From Fusobacterium sp. IOR10 (GTDB taxonomy: Bacteria > Fusobacteriota > Fusobacteriia > Fusobacteriales > Fusobacteriaceae): a stretch of DNA of 64,000 nucleotides. A program made the position numbers and the translations under genes. The stretch lies in contig NZ_WJWY01000010.1 in NCBI RefSeq assembly GCF_010367435.1, positions 16,722 through 80,721 on the forward strand, read 5' to 3'. Below are positions 55,206 through 63,869 of this stretch, one piece after another. The notes beneath the pieces were generated by a model that was given only the letters and a program-made list of their open reading frames with translations, was not told where the DNA came from and did not search any database. Within the stretch, counting starts at the first letter, position 1. Each line of letters starts with the position of its first letter.

Positions 55206-55316
55206 TTCAACCTCCATTTAGTATTATATCAAATTCTTTAAATTAAAAAAAATTTAATTTTATATTTTTTAATTAGTAATGTATAATATAATTAGATTTT
55301 AAATGGAGGTATAATT

Positions 55317-56111
55317 TTGAAAATAAAAGCGATCGCCTTAGATATGGACGGAACCTTACTTACTAGTAATCATCATCCATCTGAAAGAACTAAAAACTTT
55401 CTTTTAGAACTTGAAAAAAAAGGAGTCATAATTATAATTGCAACAGGACGTGCCTATTACAGTACTATCCCATTAATTAAAGAAATTGGGTTGAAAAATG
55501 GTTTTGTTATTTGTTATAACGGAGCTAATGTTTTTGATTCTAAGGATAATTCAGTTGTCTTTCAAGGAAATTTACAAGGGGAATATGTTAAAAAAATGAT
55601 TGAAATTTCTAGAGAAACTAAAACTCATCTTAACTTATACCAAAATGATAAACTTTACTGTGAAAATATCAACAGAAAAGAAGTTGAATTTTACTGTAAA
55701 AAATGTAATATCCATGCTCATGAAAAGAATTTTGATACTTTTGAAGATTATAACATGCCTAAAAATTTATTCATTGCTCCTTATGAAAAACTTTTAGAAC
55801 TAGAAAAAATTATACTAGAAAGAACTGACAACAATGTTCACACTACTTTTTCTAGTAAAATATTTTTAGAAGTTTTAAATAAAAAAACAAATAAGGGAGA
55901 AACTTTAAAATGGCTTTTAAATAATTTAAATATTTCAGTTGATGAAACTTGTGCCTTTGGAGATGCTGAAAATGATTTTGAAATGTTAAAAGTTGTTAAG
56001 TATGGAGTTGCAATGGGAAATTCTCAAGAGGATTTTAAAAAAAGACTTAATTATTCCACTTTAAGTAATGATGAAGATGGAATTGTTGAATTTTTAAAAA
56101 AATATTTTTAA
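55317..56111 (+). CDS. Cof-type HAD-IIB phosphatase
   Basis: This 264-residue HAD-superfamily hydrolase has the nucleophile motif ALDMDGTLLTSNHH, motif II IIATGRAYYSTIP and the C-terminal FGDAENDFEMLKV with MGNSQEDFK. These proteins dephosphorylate sugar phosphates, flavins or PLP; the substrate here is unknown. The start is a TTG at 55317-55319, supported by GGAGG seven bases upstream and the family's N-terminal length. It is a single gene followed by a terminator. Confidence 0.92.
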   Translation: MKIKAIALDMDGTLLTSNHHPSERTKNFLLELEKKGVIIIIATGRAYYSTIPLIKEIGLKNGFVICYNGANVFDSKDNSVVFQGNLQGEYVKKMIEISRETKTHLNLYQNDKLYCENINRKEVEFYCKKCNIHAHEKNFDTFEDYNMPKNLFIAPYEKLLELEKIILERTDNNVHTTFSSKIFLEVLNKKTNKGETLKWLLNNLNISVDETCAFGDAENDFEMLKVVKYGVAMGNSQEDFKKRLNYSTLSNDEDGIVEFLKKYF

Positions 56112-56112
56112 T

Positions 56113-56149
56113 AAAAAAACTAGATATTTAAAATATCTAGTTTTTTTTT
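56113..56149. terminator. Bidirectional terminator after the Cof gene
   Basis: AAAAAAACTAGATATTT / AAATATCTAGTTTTTTT between two convergent genes. Confidence 0.9.
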
Positions 56150-56792
56150 ACATATCTGATTTTTCTATTTCAAAAATATAACCTGGTATGCTACTTTCTG
56201 GGTCAAACATTATTTTTGAACACTTTAAAAAACTTTTAATTCCATATTTTTTTTCCATTCCAAATTTAAGATTGTTTTTATCTTTATTTGGAAAAATCTT
56301 ATAGGCATTTGCTAAAAATAAAAGCATTCTTTTATTATTTTTCCTAGAAACTTCTGTCTTGTCATAATCATCTAGATCTTGAATTATTTCCTTTGTTAGA
56401 GGATATTTTTTTATTTTAATTTTCACATAGCTTTCCATTTCTTTAAAAAATTCAAATAGACTAAAAGGTTCTGAACAACCATCTACAGAAAATAATGCAA
56501 TTATAAATTCTAACCATATTTTAGAATTTTTTCTATTTTCTTTGTTGTTTCCCCTATATATTTTTTGTTTTATTTTAGGATATCCACCTGTTACATCAAA
56601 TATTATTTCAGATTCCCCTATTCTTTTTATAAAAAATGGTTCTGAGGAATCAATTATAGCTATATTTATTTTTTCATCCTTAACATTTAAATCACTTTTA
56701 TAAAATCCTATAGAAAGCAAGTCTTTTATTTCAGGCATATTTGTATAAATAGAAATTCTTTTTAATTCTTTTTCTGATGAAATATATCTCAC
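56148..56792 (-). CDS. Uncharacterised 214-residue protein
   Basis: I do not recognise this protein. It has 214 residues, is lysine- and isoleucine-rich, and has no signal peptide and no clear membrane segment. A hydrophobic stretch IWLEFIIALFSVDGCSEPFSLFEFF lies mid-protein (residues about 92-116). IIFDVTGGYPKIKQKIYRGN precedes it. Codon use looks like that of its neighbours and the ribosome binding site (GGAGGTG) is good, so it is probably real. It is convergent with the Cof gene and divergent from tRNA-Sec. Confidence 0.7.
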   Translation of the reverse strand: MRYISSEKELKRISIYTNMPEIKDLLSIGFYKSDLNVKDEKINIAIIDSSEPFFIKRIGESEIIFDVTGGYPKIKQKIYRGNNKENRKNSKIWLEFIIALFSVDGCSEPFSLFEFFKEMESYVKIKIKKYPLTKEIIQDLDDYDKTEVSRKNNKRMLLFLANAYKIFPNKDKNNLKFGMEKKYGIKSFLKCSKIMFDPESSIPGYIFEIEKSDM

Positions 56793-56885
56793 TTCTAAAT
56801 CACCTCCATCTTATGCTACTAATAGTATATCATTTTTAATTTAAAAATCTACCTCTTAATTTTTATTTGTTTTTAATTTGTTTTT

Positions 56886-56894
56886 TGTTATACT
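56886..56894 (+). promoter_or_regulatory. Extended -10 promoter of tRNA-Sec
   Basis: TGTTATACT lies 29 bases before the tRNA 5' end. Confidence 0.5.
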
Positions 56895-56923
56895 ATAGAT
56901 ATATACTTTTGGTATATTTATCT

Positions 56924-57015
56924 GGAAGTGGATAAAAGCTGGTGCTTTTAGCAGTCTTCAAAACTGTCTTGGCGATTATTTCGTTGGTAGGTTCGATTCC
57001 TTCACACTTCCGCCA
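56924..57015 (+). tRNA. selC: tRNA-Sec (anticodon UCA)
   Basis: This 92-base RNA has a 5' GGAAGTG that pairs with CACTTCC before the encoded GCCA end. The anticodon stem CAGT/ACTG encloses CTTCAAA, giving anticodon TCA, which reads UGA. An extra-long D stem and long variable arm (TTGGCGATTATTTCGTTGG) and a GGTTCGATTCC T arm fit bacterial selenocysteine tRNA. It implies UGA recoding in this organism; no selA, selB or selD is in the window. Confidence 0.93.
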
Positions 57016-57035
57016 AAATAAATTAAGGAGGATGT

Positions 57036-58418
57036 ATGAATATTCAAAATGAAGTTTTAAAATATAAAAATAATGTTATTTCTTCTTTACAAGAATCTAT
57101 TCAAATTAAAAGTGTAGAAGAGGAAGCTAAACCAGGAATGCCATTTGGTGAAGGTCCTGCTAAAGCTTTAGAACACTTCTTAGGAGTTGCTAAAAATTTA
57201 GGCTTCAAAACTGAAAATTTTGATAATTATGTTGGACATATAGATTTTGGTCAAGGAGAAGAAACTTTAGGTATTGTTGGACATGTTGATGTTGTTCCTG
57301 AAGGAACTGGATGGGACTACCCACCTTTTTCTGGAAAAATAGTTGATAATAAAATGTATGGAAGAGGAACTCTTGATGATAAGGGACCTCTAATGGTTTG
57401 TCTTTATGCTATGAAAGCTTTAAAAGATATGAATATTCCTTTAAAGAAAAAAGTTAGAATGATTGTTGGAGCTAATGAAGAAACTAATTGGGGATGTATG
57501 AAACATTACTTTGGAAAATTAAATATGCCACAACCAACTTTAGCTTTTACCCCTGACAGTGAGTTTCCTGTAACCTTTGCTGAAAAGGGAATTTTCAGAG
57601 GATTAATTAAAATAAAAACTGATTGTAAAGATTTGGATATTTTAGGAGGAAAGGTTTTAAATGCTGTTCCTGAAAAAGCTGTTCTTACTTTACCTATATC
57701 AACTAAAGAAATTATTAATAAAAATATTCCTGTATTTAATGAAGGGAAAGAATATAAGTTGTCAGCTGAAGTTATTGATAACAAAGTTGTTGTTACTTCA
57801 ATGGGAAAAGCTGCACATGCTGCACATCCACATTTAGGATATAATTCTTTAACTGCACTTATGTTATTTATACATTCTCTAGATTTGGATATTACAGGTT
57901 TAAATACAATGGCTAAATTCTTTGCTGAAAATATTAAAATGGAATTTAATGGTAAATCAGCTGGACTTTTCTATGAAGATGAGCCTTCTGGTGAAATATC
58001 TATGTGTTATGGAAAAGCATTTATTGAAAATGGATATATGAATATTTCCCTTGATACAAGATATCCTGTCACTGCTAATGGGGAAGAAATTAAAAATAAA
58101 GTTCTTACTCTTTTGGAAAAATATGGAATGGATTTTTCTGTATTAAAGGAAGAAAAACCTCTATATGTTAGAAAAGATGACCCTTTAGTTCAAACACTTA
58201 CTGAAGTCTACAGTAGAGTTACTGGGGATACAGATTGTGCCCCTCTAGCAAGTGGTGGAGGAACTTATGCAAAGGCTGTAAAGAACTGTGTTGCCTTTGG
58301 TGCTTTGCTAAAAGGTACCCCTGATACAATGCATCAAAAAAATGAATGTATAGATTTAGATACAATTGATACTCTATTACAAATATATGTTGAAGCTATT
58401 TATAAACTAGCTAAATAA
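57036..58418 (+). CDS. pepV: Xaa-His dipeptidase-like M20 peptidase (PepV)
   Basis: This 460-residue M20-family enzyme has the metal-site motifs GIVGHVDVVPEGTGWDYPPF, MYGRGTLDDKGPLM, GANEETNWGCMKHY, FTPDSEFPV and a late TPDTMHQKNECID. The length and an inserted lid domain match PepV-type dipeptidases that cleave a range of dipeptides. It lies 20 bases after tRNA-Sec with AAGGAGG before the ATG and may be co-transcribed with it. It ends at a terminator shared with the serine dehydratase gene. Confidence 0.95.
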   Translation: MNIQNEVLKYKNNVISSLQESIQIKSVEEEAKPGMPFGEGPAKALEHFLGVAKNLGFKTENFDNYVGHIDFGQGEETLGIVGHVDVVPEGTGWDYPPFSGKIVDNKMYGRGTLDDKGPLMVCLYAMKALKDMNIPLKKKVRMIVGANEETNWGCMKHYFGKLNMPQPTLAFTPDSEFPVTFAEKGIFRGLIKIKTDCKDLDILGGKVLNAVPEKAVLTLPISTKEIINKNIPVFNEGKEYKLSAEVIDNKVVVTSMGKAAHAAHPHLGYNSLTALMLFIHSLDLDITGLNTMAKFFAENIKMEFNGKSAGLFYEDEPSGEISMCYGKAFIENGYMNISLDTRYPVTANGEEIKNKVLTLLEKYGMDFSVLKEEKPLYVRKDDPLVQTLTEVYSRVTGDTDCAPLASGGGTYAKAVKNCVAFGALLKGTPDTMHQKNECIDLDTIDTLLQIYVEAIYKLAK

Positions 58419-58423
58419 AAATT

Positions 58424-58453
58424 AAAAGCACGGAAATTAATTTCCATGCTTTT
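58424..58453. terminator. Bidirectional terminator between pepV and the serine dehydratase gene
   Basis: AAAAGCACGGAAA-TTAA-TTTCCATGCTTTT, with a G-U pair when read on the minus strand. Confidence 0.85.
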
Positions 58454-58458
58454 GTTAT

Positions 58459-59670
58459 TTAAACTTGTAAAAATTTATTATAATATTTAGCCAGTCCACC
58501 TAAAGAAGTTTCCTTGTAAGCAGGACACATATCGCATCCTGTTTCCTTCATAGTTATAACAACTTGATCGAAACTTATTGTATGTTCCCCTGAAGTTGAT
58601 AATGCATAATTAGCTGTATTTAAGGATCTTACTGCTACTATTGCATTTCTTTCAATACAAGGTATTTGAACATATCCACCAATAGGATCACAAGTCATTC
58701 CCAAATGATGTTCCAATCCCATTTCAGCAGCATATTCTATTTGTTCAGATGTTCCATCTAAAATATATACTGCCATTGCAGAGGCCATTGAACACGCAGC
58801 TCCTATTTCAGCTTGACAACCTGCTTCAGCTCCTGATATAGTTGCGTTTTCCTTTATTAAATTTCCTATTAATCCTGCAATTGCCAAAGCCTTTAAAGAA
58901 ATTTCTCTATCCAATTGATATTCTTCTATTAATGCTCTCAACAATCCTGGAATTACACCTGCTGCTCCACAAGTTGGAGCTGTAACTATTGTTCCAGCAC
59001 TACTATTTTCCTCTGCAACAGCTAAAGCATATGCAAATATTTTTTGTGTTATAACTAGATAATTTTTTTTCTTATCTATTTTATCATATAATTTTTTAGA
59101 TTTTCTTTGATACTTTAGTTTTCCTGGAAGAATCCCATCTTTTCTAATACCAACATCTATAGCAGCGTTCATAGTATCTAAAATATCTCCCAAATAATTC
59201 CAAATATCCTTTCCTTCAGAAAATTCAACATATTCCCAAAGTTCTTTATTATTTTCATGACACCATTTAATAATATCATCCATCTTATTTAATTTATAGC
59301 ATTCTTCTATTTCAGAAGAATTAGTTTCTAAATCCTTTATACTTCCTCCACCAACTGAAAAAACTAACCATTCCTTGATAACTTTTCCTTTTAAATCCAA
59401 AGCTTGAAATTTCATTCCATTAGTATGAAACTCATGTACAAACTCAGGCATCCAAATAATTTCTGTTTTTTTAGGCTCTAAAGTTTTTTCTATAATCCAA
59501 TCTGTTAAATGTCCTTTTCCTGTTGCTGCTAAACTTCCGTAAAGTTCTATTCTATAAGATGCAGCATCTTCAGTTTCTTTTTTAAATTTTTTAGCTGCTC
59601 TTTCTGGTCCCATAGTATGAGAACTAGATGGTCCACATCCTATTTTAAATAATTCCTTTAAACTATCCAC
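58459..59670 (-). CDS. L-serine ammonia-lyase, iron-sulfur type, single chain
   Basis: This 403-residue protein joins the SdaA beta-like N-terminal part (CGPSSSHTMGPERAAKKFK) and the catalytic alpha part (ENSSAGTIVTAPTCGAAGVIPG). Cluster cysteines are in SGAEAGCQAEIG, HHLGMTCDPIGGYVQIPC and the C-terminal TGCDMCPAYKETSLGG. It deaminates serine to pyruvate with an oxygen-sensitive [4Fe-4S] cluster. It is downstream of a PTS-EIIC_2 permease and is likely co-transcribed with it. The gene could be named sdaA or sdaB. Confidence 0.96.
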   Translation of the reverse strand: MDSLKELFKIGCGPSSSHTMGPERAAKKFKKETEDAASYRIELYGSLAATGKGHLTDWIIEKTLEPKKTEIIWMPEFVHEFHTNGMKFQALDLKGKVIKEWLVFSVGGGSIKDLETNSSEIEECYKLNKMDDIIKWCHENNKELWEYVEFSEGKDIWNYLGDILDTMNAAIDVGIRKDGILPGKLKYQRKSKKLYDKIDKKKNYLVITQKIFAYALAVAEENSSAGTIVTAPTCGAAGVIPGLLRALIEEYQLDREISLKALAIAGLIGNLIKENATISGAEAGCQAEIGAACSMASAMAVYILDGTSEQIEYAAEMGLEHHLGMTCDPIGGYVQIPCIERNAIVAVRSLNTANYALSTSGEHTISFDQVVITMKETGCDMCPAYKETSLGGLAKYYNKFLQV

Positions 59671-59716
59671 TAGTTGCCCCCTTTAAAAAATTATATATTA
59701 ATTTTTTTAATTTTAT

Positions 59717-60733
59717 CTAATTTCCTCTTATTTCATCAACTGTTTTTATCTTATAATTTTTAAATAATAATGAACCTAAATAACCTGTAACTCCACCTGT
59801 AACAGCACACATTAAAGCTACTTTTGTAACTACTAATGGATTATTAAAACCATACATAACCATAAGTCCTGCAATTGGAGTAGCTGTTCCTGTTGCATTA
59901 TTAACTAATCCGTAAGTTGAAACTATAACACCTGCAATTGCTCCACCAAAAAAATTAGTTACATATACAGGTATTGGATTTGCTGAAATTACATCTGCTT
60001 GAGTTAGAGGTTCTATTGCAACTGCTATTGTAGTTTTTCTTCCTCCAAATCCCATTCTATGGAAAAATACTCCATTTAAAAATGATGATCCCATAACAGA
60101 TAGAGCCCCTATTGCCATTGGTATTCCAGTAAGGCCTAACATAGCTGTTAAAGCCATTGAAGAAAGAGGAGCTGTTGCTACAACAGTTATTACTCCCCCT
60201 AAAACAATACCCATAAGTATTGGACTTGTATGAGAAGCTTGTTCTAATATTTTTCCTATATTTAATAATGTTGCATTTACCAATGGATCAGAAACTGTTG
60301 CAATTAATCTAGCTAAAGGTGCTATAAAACAAATAATAAATATTAAATCTAATCCTTGAGGTACTTTTTCTTCTACCTTAGGTATTATAAATGCCAATAC
60401 ATATCCTGCTAAAAATCCTGGTAATATACCAAATCCTGCAACTGAAACGCCAACTAAAACTGCATATGTTGGATTAACACCCAATGCTAAAGGAACTAAA
60501 GCTGCTGCTGCAACTCCACCCATTGATCCTGCTGCATCTCCAACTCCACCTAAAAATTCAACTCCTAATAAATCTCCACCAACATAACGTTGAAAAGCTT
60601 CCACTAGAAAACTTGCTGTAGCTGCCCCTGCTAAAGCTCCCATTGCCTTCATTCCCTTTGGCATTTTTAAACTAAACAGCGAAAAACCTACTAAAACAAC
60701 TAATAATAAAACAATCCCCTTTAAAATTTCCAT
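59717..60733 (-). CDS. PTS EIIC_2-family permease, possibly for serine
   Basis: This 338-residue polytopic membrane protein has about eight to ten hydrophobic segments and glycine-rich loops (SMGGVAAAALVPLALG, ATAPLSSMALTAMLG, GFGGRKTTIAVAIEPLTQADV), as in the PF13303-type EIIC proteins. No EIIA or EIIB gene is adjacent, so it may not phosphorylate its substrate. Its place just before serine dehydratase suggests serine uptake, an inference. I place the start at ATG 60731-60733 with GGGAG upstream, four codons inside the open frame. Confidence 0.85.
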   Translation of the reverse strand: MEILKGIVLLLVVLVGFSLFSLKMPKGMKAMGALAGAATASFLVEAFQRYVGGDLLGVEFLGGVGDAAGSMGGVAAAALVPLALGVNPTYAVLVGVSVAGFGILPGFLAGYVLAFIIPKVEEKVPQGLDLIFIICFIAPLARLIATVSDPLVNATLLNIGKILEQASHTSPILMGIVLGGVITVVATAPLSSMALTAMLGLTGIPMAIGALSVMGSSFLNGVFFHRMGFGGRKTTIAVAIEPLTQADVISANPIPVYVTNFFGGAIAGVIVSTYGLVNNATGTATPIAGLMVMYGFNNPLVVTKVALMCAVTGGVTGYLGSLLFKNYKIKTVDEIRGN

Positions 60734-60788
60734 GTGATCTCCCATTTTAAATAAATTTTAATTAATTAATTTTTAATTTGTATAACTT

Positions 60789-60813
60789 CATAGAGTTTTC
60801 GTTCTCTTTATGA
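60789..60813. promoter_or_regulatory. Inverted repeat, operator candidate
   Basis: CATAgAG-TTTTCGTT-CTCTtTATG forms an imperfect dyad 40 bases downstream of the permease promoter. It could bind the divergent XRE-cupin regulator, or form an RNA hairpin. Confidence 0.4.
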
Positions 60814-60841
60814 ATATTATACTTTTTTTTATACATGAAAA

Positions 60842-60870
60842 ATTATAGCATAGGTCTTTCATTATTTCAA
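60842..60870 (-). promoter_or_regulatory. Promoter of the permease-serine dehydratase unit
   Basis: TTGAAA (60865-60870), 17 bases, TATAAT (60842-60847) with a TG before the -10. The 349-base gap 60734-61082 holds this, the dyad and the XRE promoter; no gene is seen. Confidence 0.75.
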
Positions 60871-61045
60871 ATATTTTTTTCATTATTATGAAAAAAATAT
60901 CCTGTATTTTAATTTTTTGTGTTTTTTATAAGTATTTTATATTATATTGTGTCATAATTAAAATATTTTGTATTTTAACCCCTTATATTTTTATATAAAA
61001 CTATAATTTCACTATACTGATAAATTTCTTTTTTTTCTATAACTA

Positions 61046-61054
61046 TGATATAAT
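61046..61054 (+). promoter_or_regulatory. Extended -10 promoter of the XRE-cupin gene
   Basis: TGATATAAT lies 28 bases before the start codon at 61083. Confidence 0.6.
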
Positions 61055-61082
61055 AAATAATAATTTACACTGGAGGTTCATA

Positions 61083-61616
61083 ATGACACTTGGAAAAAAA
61101 ATAAAGGCTATTCGAAAGAAAAAAAATTATACATTGAAATATATCTCTGAAATTACTAAACTATCAATTGGTTTTTTAAGTAATATTGAAAGGGATGTTA
61201 ATAGTCCATCCATAAGTAATTTGCAACAAATTTGCCAAGTATTAAACGTTAACCTTATGGAAATATTAGATTCTAATAATGACTATTCTCCTATAACAAG
61301 AAAAGAAGAAAGAGAAGAAATTTTTTCTAACTTGGAGTCTCATATTAAAGTAGAAAGCTTGCTAAATGGTAAATCTCATTTTAATGGAATAGCTATAACT
61401 ATTGAAAATGGCGACAATTTTAGTGAAATGTCTTGGGGGCATTCATATGATGAAATTGGAGTTGTTATTAAAGGGGAACTTGAAATAGAAGTGGATAAAG
61501 AACTTTATCATCTTAAAGAAGGGGATTGTGTTATTGTTAAAAATGGAAGTCCACATAGGTACAAAAATCCTAGCTCAAATCCTTCTGTTGTTTATTGGTT
61601 CTCATCTAAAAAATAA
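61083..61616 (+). CDS. XRE-family regulator with cupin domain
   Basis: This 177-residue protein has an N-terminal helix-turn-helix (LGKKIKAIRKKKNYTLKYIS, LSIGFLSNIERDVNSPSISNL, residues 3-60) and a C-terminal cupin_2 domain (SYDEIGVVIKGELEIEVD, HLKEGDCVIVKNGSPHRYKN). This class senses amino acids, amines or related small molecules and controls adjacent transport/catabolic genes. It is divergent from the permease and serine dehydratase genes, its likely targets. A TGGAGG ribosome binding site precedes the start. Confidence 0.93.
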   Translation: MTLGKKIKAIRKKKNYTLKYISEITKLSIGFLSNIERDVNSPSISNLQQICQVLNVNLMEILDSNNDYSPITRKEEREEIFSNLESHIKVESLLNGKSHFNGIAITIENGDNFSEMSWGHSYDEIGVVIKGELEIEVDKELYHLKEGDCVIVKNGSPHRYKNPSSNPSVVYWFSSKK

Positions 61617-61629
61617 TATATATAAAAAT

Positions 61630-61656
61630 AAAAAGCACAGAAATCTGTGCTTTTTT
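61630..61656. terminator. Bidirectional terminator between XRE-cupin and SulP genes
   Basis: AAAAAGCACAGA-AA-TCTGTGCTTTTTTT between two convergent genes. Confidence 0.9.
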
Positions 61657-61674
61657 TGTGTTTAAATCTACTGC

Positions 61675-63198
61675 CTATGCTAAAGTGTCATCTGCCACAT
61701 GATATTTAGGATCTTCATATACATTTACTTCTATTATAGCTTCTGCGTTTTTTAACAGCAACAAACAATCAGGGCTTAAATGTTTCAAGTGAATTTCTTT
61801 TCCTAATTCTGAATATTTTTCTGTAATAGTATTAATAGCATCTATTGCAGAGTGATCACTTATGTAAGAATTCTTAAAATCTATATATACTTTTTTAGGA
61901 TCCTCTTTAGGATTGAACAATTCTTTAAAATTAGAAGTTGAACCAAAAAATAATGGTCCTTCTATAACATAAGTTTTGCATCCACCTTCATTAATATTAG
62001 TTTTATAACTAATTTTTTCTCCCTTTTCCCAGGCAAAAATTAGAGCAGAAATTATAACACCTACTATAACTGCTAGGGCTAAATCATGGAATACAGTGAT
62101 AATTGCTACTATCACTATAACATATACATCTTTTTTAGGAACCTTGTTTCCTAATCTTAAACTATTCCAAGCAAAAGTTTCTATAACAACCATGAACATA
62201 ACTCCAACCAATGCTGCTAAAGGAATTATCTCTATCATTTTAGAACCAAATAAAACAAAGGATAACATAGCTAAAGCTGTTGCAACACCTGATAATCTTC
62301 CACGTCCATTACTAGTAAGATTTACCATTGATTGTCCTATCATAGCACAACCACCTGTTCCACCCATGAAACCATTTAATAAATTTCCAATTCCCTGTCC
62401 AATACATTCTCTATTTCCTTTTCCCCTTGTATCTGTAATATCATCCACTAAAGACAATGTTAGTAGAGATTCTATTAACCCTGCTAAGGCTGCTGTTAGA
62501 GCATACGGGAATATTATTTTTAAAGTTTCTAAATTAATAGGTAAATTTGGCATATGAAATTTAGGTAATCCTCCTGATATTCCACCCTTTGCAAATTCTT
62601 TTACATTTGGCATATGAATACCTTTTCCTTCAAACCAAACACTTAATCCAGTAATTACTATTATAGCAACTAATGAACTAGGAACTACCTTTGTAAGTTT
62701 TGGTAAAAATTTCACAATTATCATAGTCAATATAACTAAACTAATCATAACGTAAAGTTGTATCCCATTCATATATTTCCCATCAATTTTAAATTGATTT
62801 AATTGAGCTAAAAATATAACAATGGCCAAACCATTTACAAAACCAAGTATTACTGGATAAGGTATCATCCTAGCAAATTTACCTAGCTTAAAAATTCCTA
62901 CTAAAATTTGAATAATACCCATAAGTGCAACTGTAGCAAATAGATATTCTTTCCCATGCACAGCTATTAAAGCTACAAAAACAACTGCAACACTTCCTGC
63001 AGCACCTGATATCATAGCTGGTCTTCCTCCAAATATTGATGTGCAAAGGCCTATTATAATTGAAGCATGTAAAGCAATTATTGGATCAATACCTGCTAAA
63101 AATGCAAAGGCAATAACTTCTGGAAGCAAGGCCAAAGCAACTGTTATACCTGCTAAAATTTCATTTTTTAAATTTAATTCTTGAATCTTGAGTACCAT
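61675..63198 (-). CDS. SulP-family anion transporter with STAS domain
   Basis: This protein has about 507 residues: 10-14 membrane segments followed by a C-terminal STAS domain from about residue 400 (GPLFFGSTSNFKELF, DFKNSYISDHSAIDAI). The SulP core shows PEVIAFAFLAGIDPIIALHASI and GGRPAMISGAAGSVAVVFVA. Substrates in the family include sulfate, bicarbonate and dicarboxylates; none can be assigned. The frame is open to 63249, but GGGAGG lies five bases before the ATG at 63196-63198, so I use that start. It is a single-gene unit. Confidence 0.93.
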   Translation of the reverse strand: MVLKIQELNLKNEILAGITVALALLPEVIAFAFLAGIDPIIALHASIIIGLCTSIFGGRPAMISGAAGSVAVVFVALIAVHGKEYLFATVALMGIIQILVGIFKLGKFARMIPYPVILGFVNGLAIVIFLAQLNQFKIDGKYMNGIQLYVMISLVILTMIIVKFLPKLTKVVPSSLVAIIVITGLSVWFEGKGIHMPNVKEFAKGGISGGLPKFHMPNLPINLETLKIIFPYALTAALAGLIESLLTLSLVDDITDTRGKGNRECIGQGIGNLLNGFMGGTGGCAMIGQSMVNLTSNGRGRLSGVATALAMLSFVLFGSKMIEIIPLAALVGVMFMVVIETFAWNSLRLGNKVPKKDVYVIVIVAIITVFHDLALAVIVGVIISALIFAWEKGEKISYKTNINEGGCKTYVIEGPLFFGSTSNFKELFNPKEDPKKVYIDFKNSYISDHSAIDAINTITEKYSELGKEIHLKHLSPDCLLLLKNAEAIIEVNVYEDPKYHVADDTLA

Positions 63199-63340
63199 TT
63201 TTCCTCCCGATAAACACTTTAATTTATTGTTAATATATATTTTATACAAAATTTATTTGAAAATTATTTTACCATTTATATTGCAAAAAAACAAGAATTA
63301 TTCAAAGTAATTATTTCACTTGTTTTATAGACTATCATTC

Positions 63341-63376
63341 AAAATAAAAAAACGAGCTAGATCGTTCTAACTCGTT
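63341..63376 (-). terminator. Terminator of tmRNA
   Basis: AACGAGTTAG-AACGAT-CTAGCTCGTT followed by TTTTTATTTT on the minus strand, 18 bases after the tmRNA 3' end. Confidence 0.88.
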
Positions 63377-63393
63377 GTAATTATTGATGTTAT

Positions 63394-63741
63394 TGGTGGA
63401 GAAGACGGGAATCGAACCCGTGTCCAAAACTAAAGGCGCCATAGGCTTCTACAAGCTTAGTCTAACATTTAATTTTCGCTAATATCCCTCCCTTAGACAG
63501 GGCAGATAAAAGCTATCCTCTTGAATGTCCCAAAAGCTTAGAGAAATCACAGTTGGTAATCTGTATTTTGGTGACGTCTCGGCTGAACTCTCTTACAGAA
63601 GAGAAAGTCCAAAGACGAGCTGCAACTAGGCAGCTATTGCGTAATTATTGTTGTCATCTAAAAGATGATTTGACCTCTCACAGCGATCAACCTGGCCTGC
63701 TACCTATGACCATTTAGCCCTGTCGAAACCTTTGCTTCCCC
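63394..63741 (-). ncRNA. ssrA: Transfer-messenger RNA
   Basis: The minus strand starts GGGGAAGCAAAGGTTTCGACAGG and ends in a tRNA-like GGTTCGATTCCCGTCTTCTCCACCA region (CCA encoded; 348 bases). The acceptor GGGGAAG pairs with CTTCTCC with one wobble. The tag frame ends GAC AAC AAT AAT TAC GCA ATA GCT GCC TAG, giving a tag ending DNNNYAIAA; the resume codon was not fixed. It rescues stalled ribosomes with SmpB. Confidence 0.96.
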
Positions 63742-63761
63742 ATAATATCTATTTACATTGT

Positions 63762-63790
63762 ATTATATCATAATTTAACTTTAAACTCAA
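63762..63790 (-). promoter_or_regulatory. Promoter of tmRNA
   Basis: TTGAGT (63785-63790), 17 bases, TATAAT (63762-63767) with an extended TG, 21 bases before the mature 5' end. Confidence 0.78.
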
Positions 63791-63800
63791 TACGTTGAAA

Positions 63801-63859
63801 ATATACAGAAGAGACTTATGGAACAATACCCAAAAAGTCTCTTTTTATAATCTGTATAT
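63801..63859. terminator. Long hairpin after the decarboxylase beta-subunit gene
   Basis: An outer stem ATATACAGA/TCTGTATAT and an inner stem AGAGACTT/AAGTCTCT enclose a loop. The T tail on the minus strand (ATTTTC) is weak, but position and stem length suggest a terminator. Confidence 0.65.
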
Positions 63860-63869
63860 ATTTTTTAGT

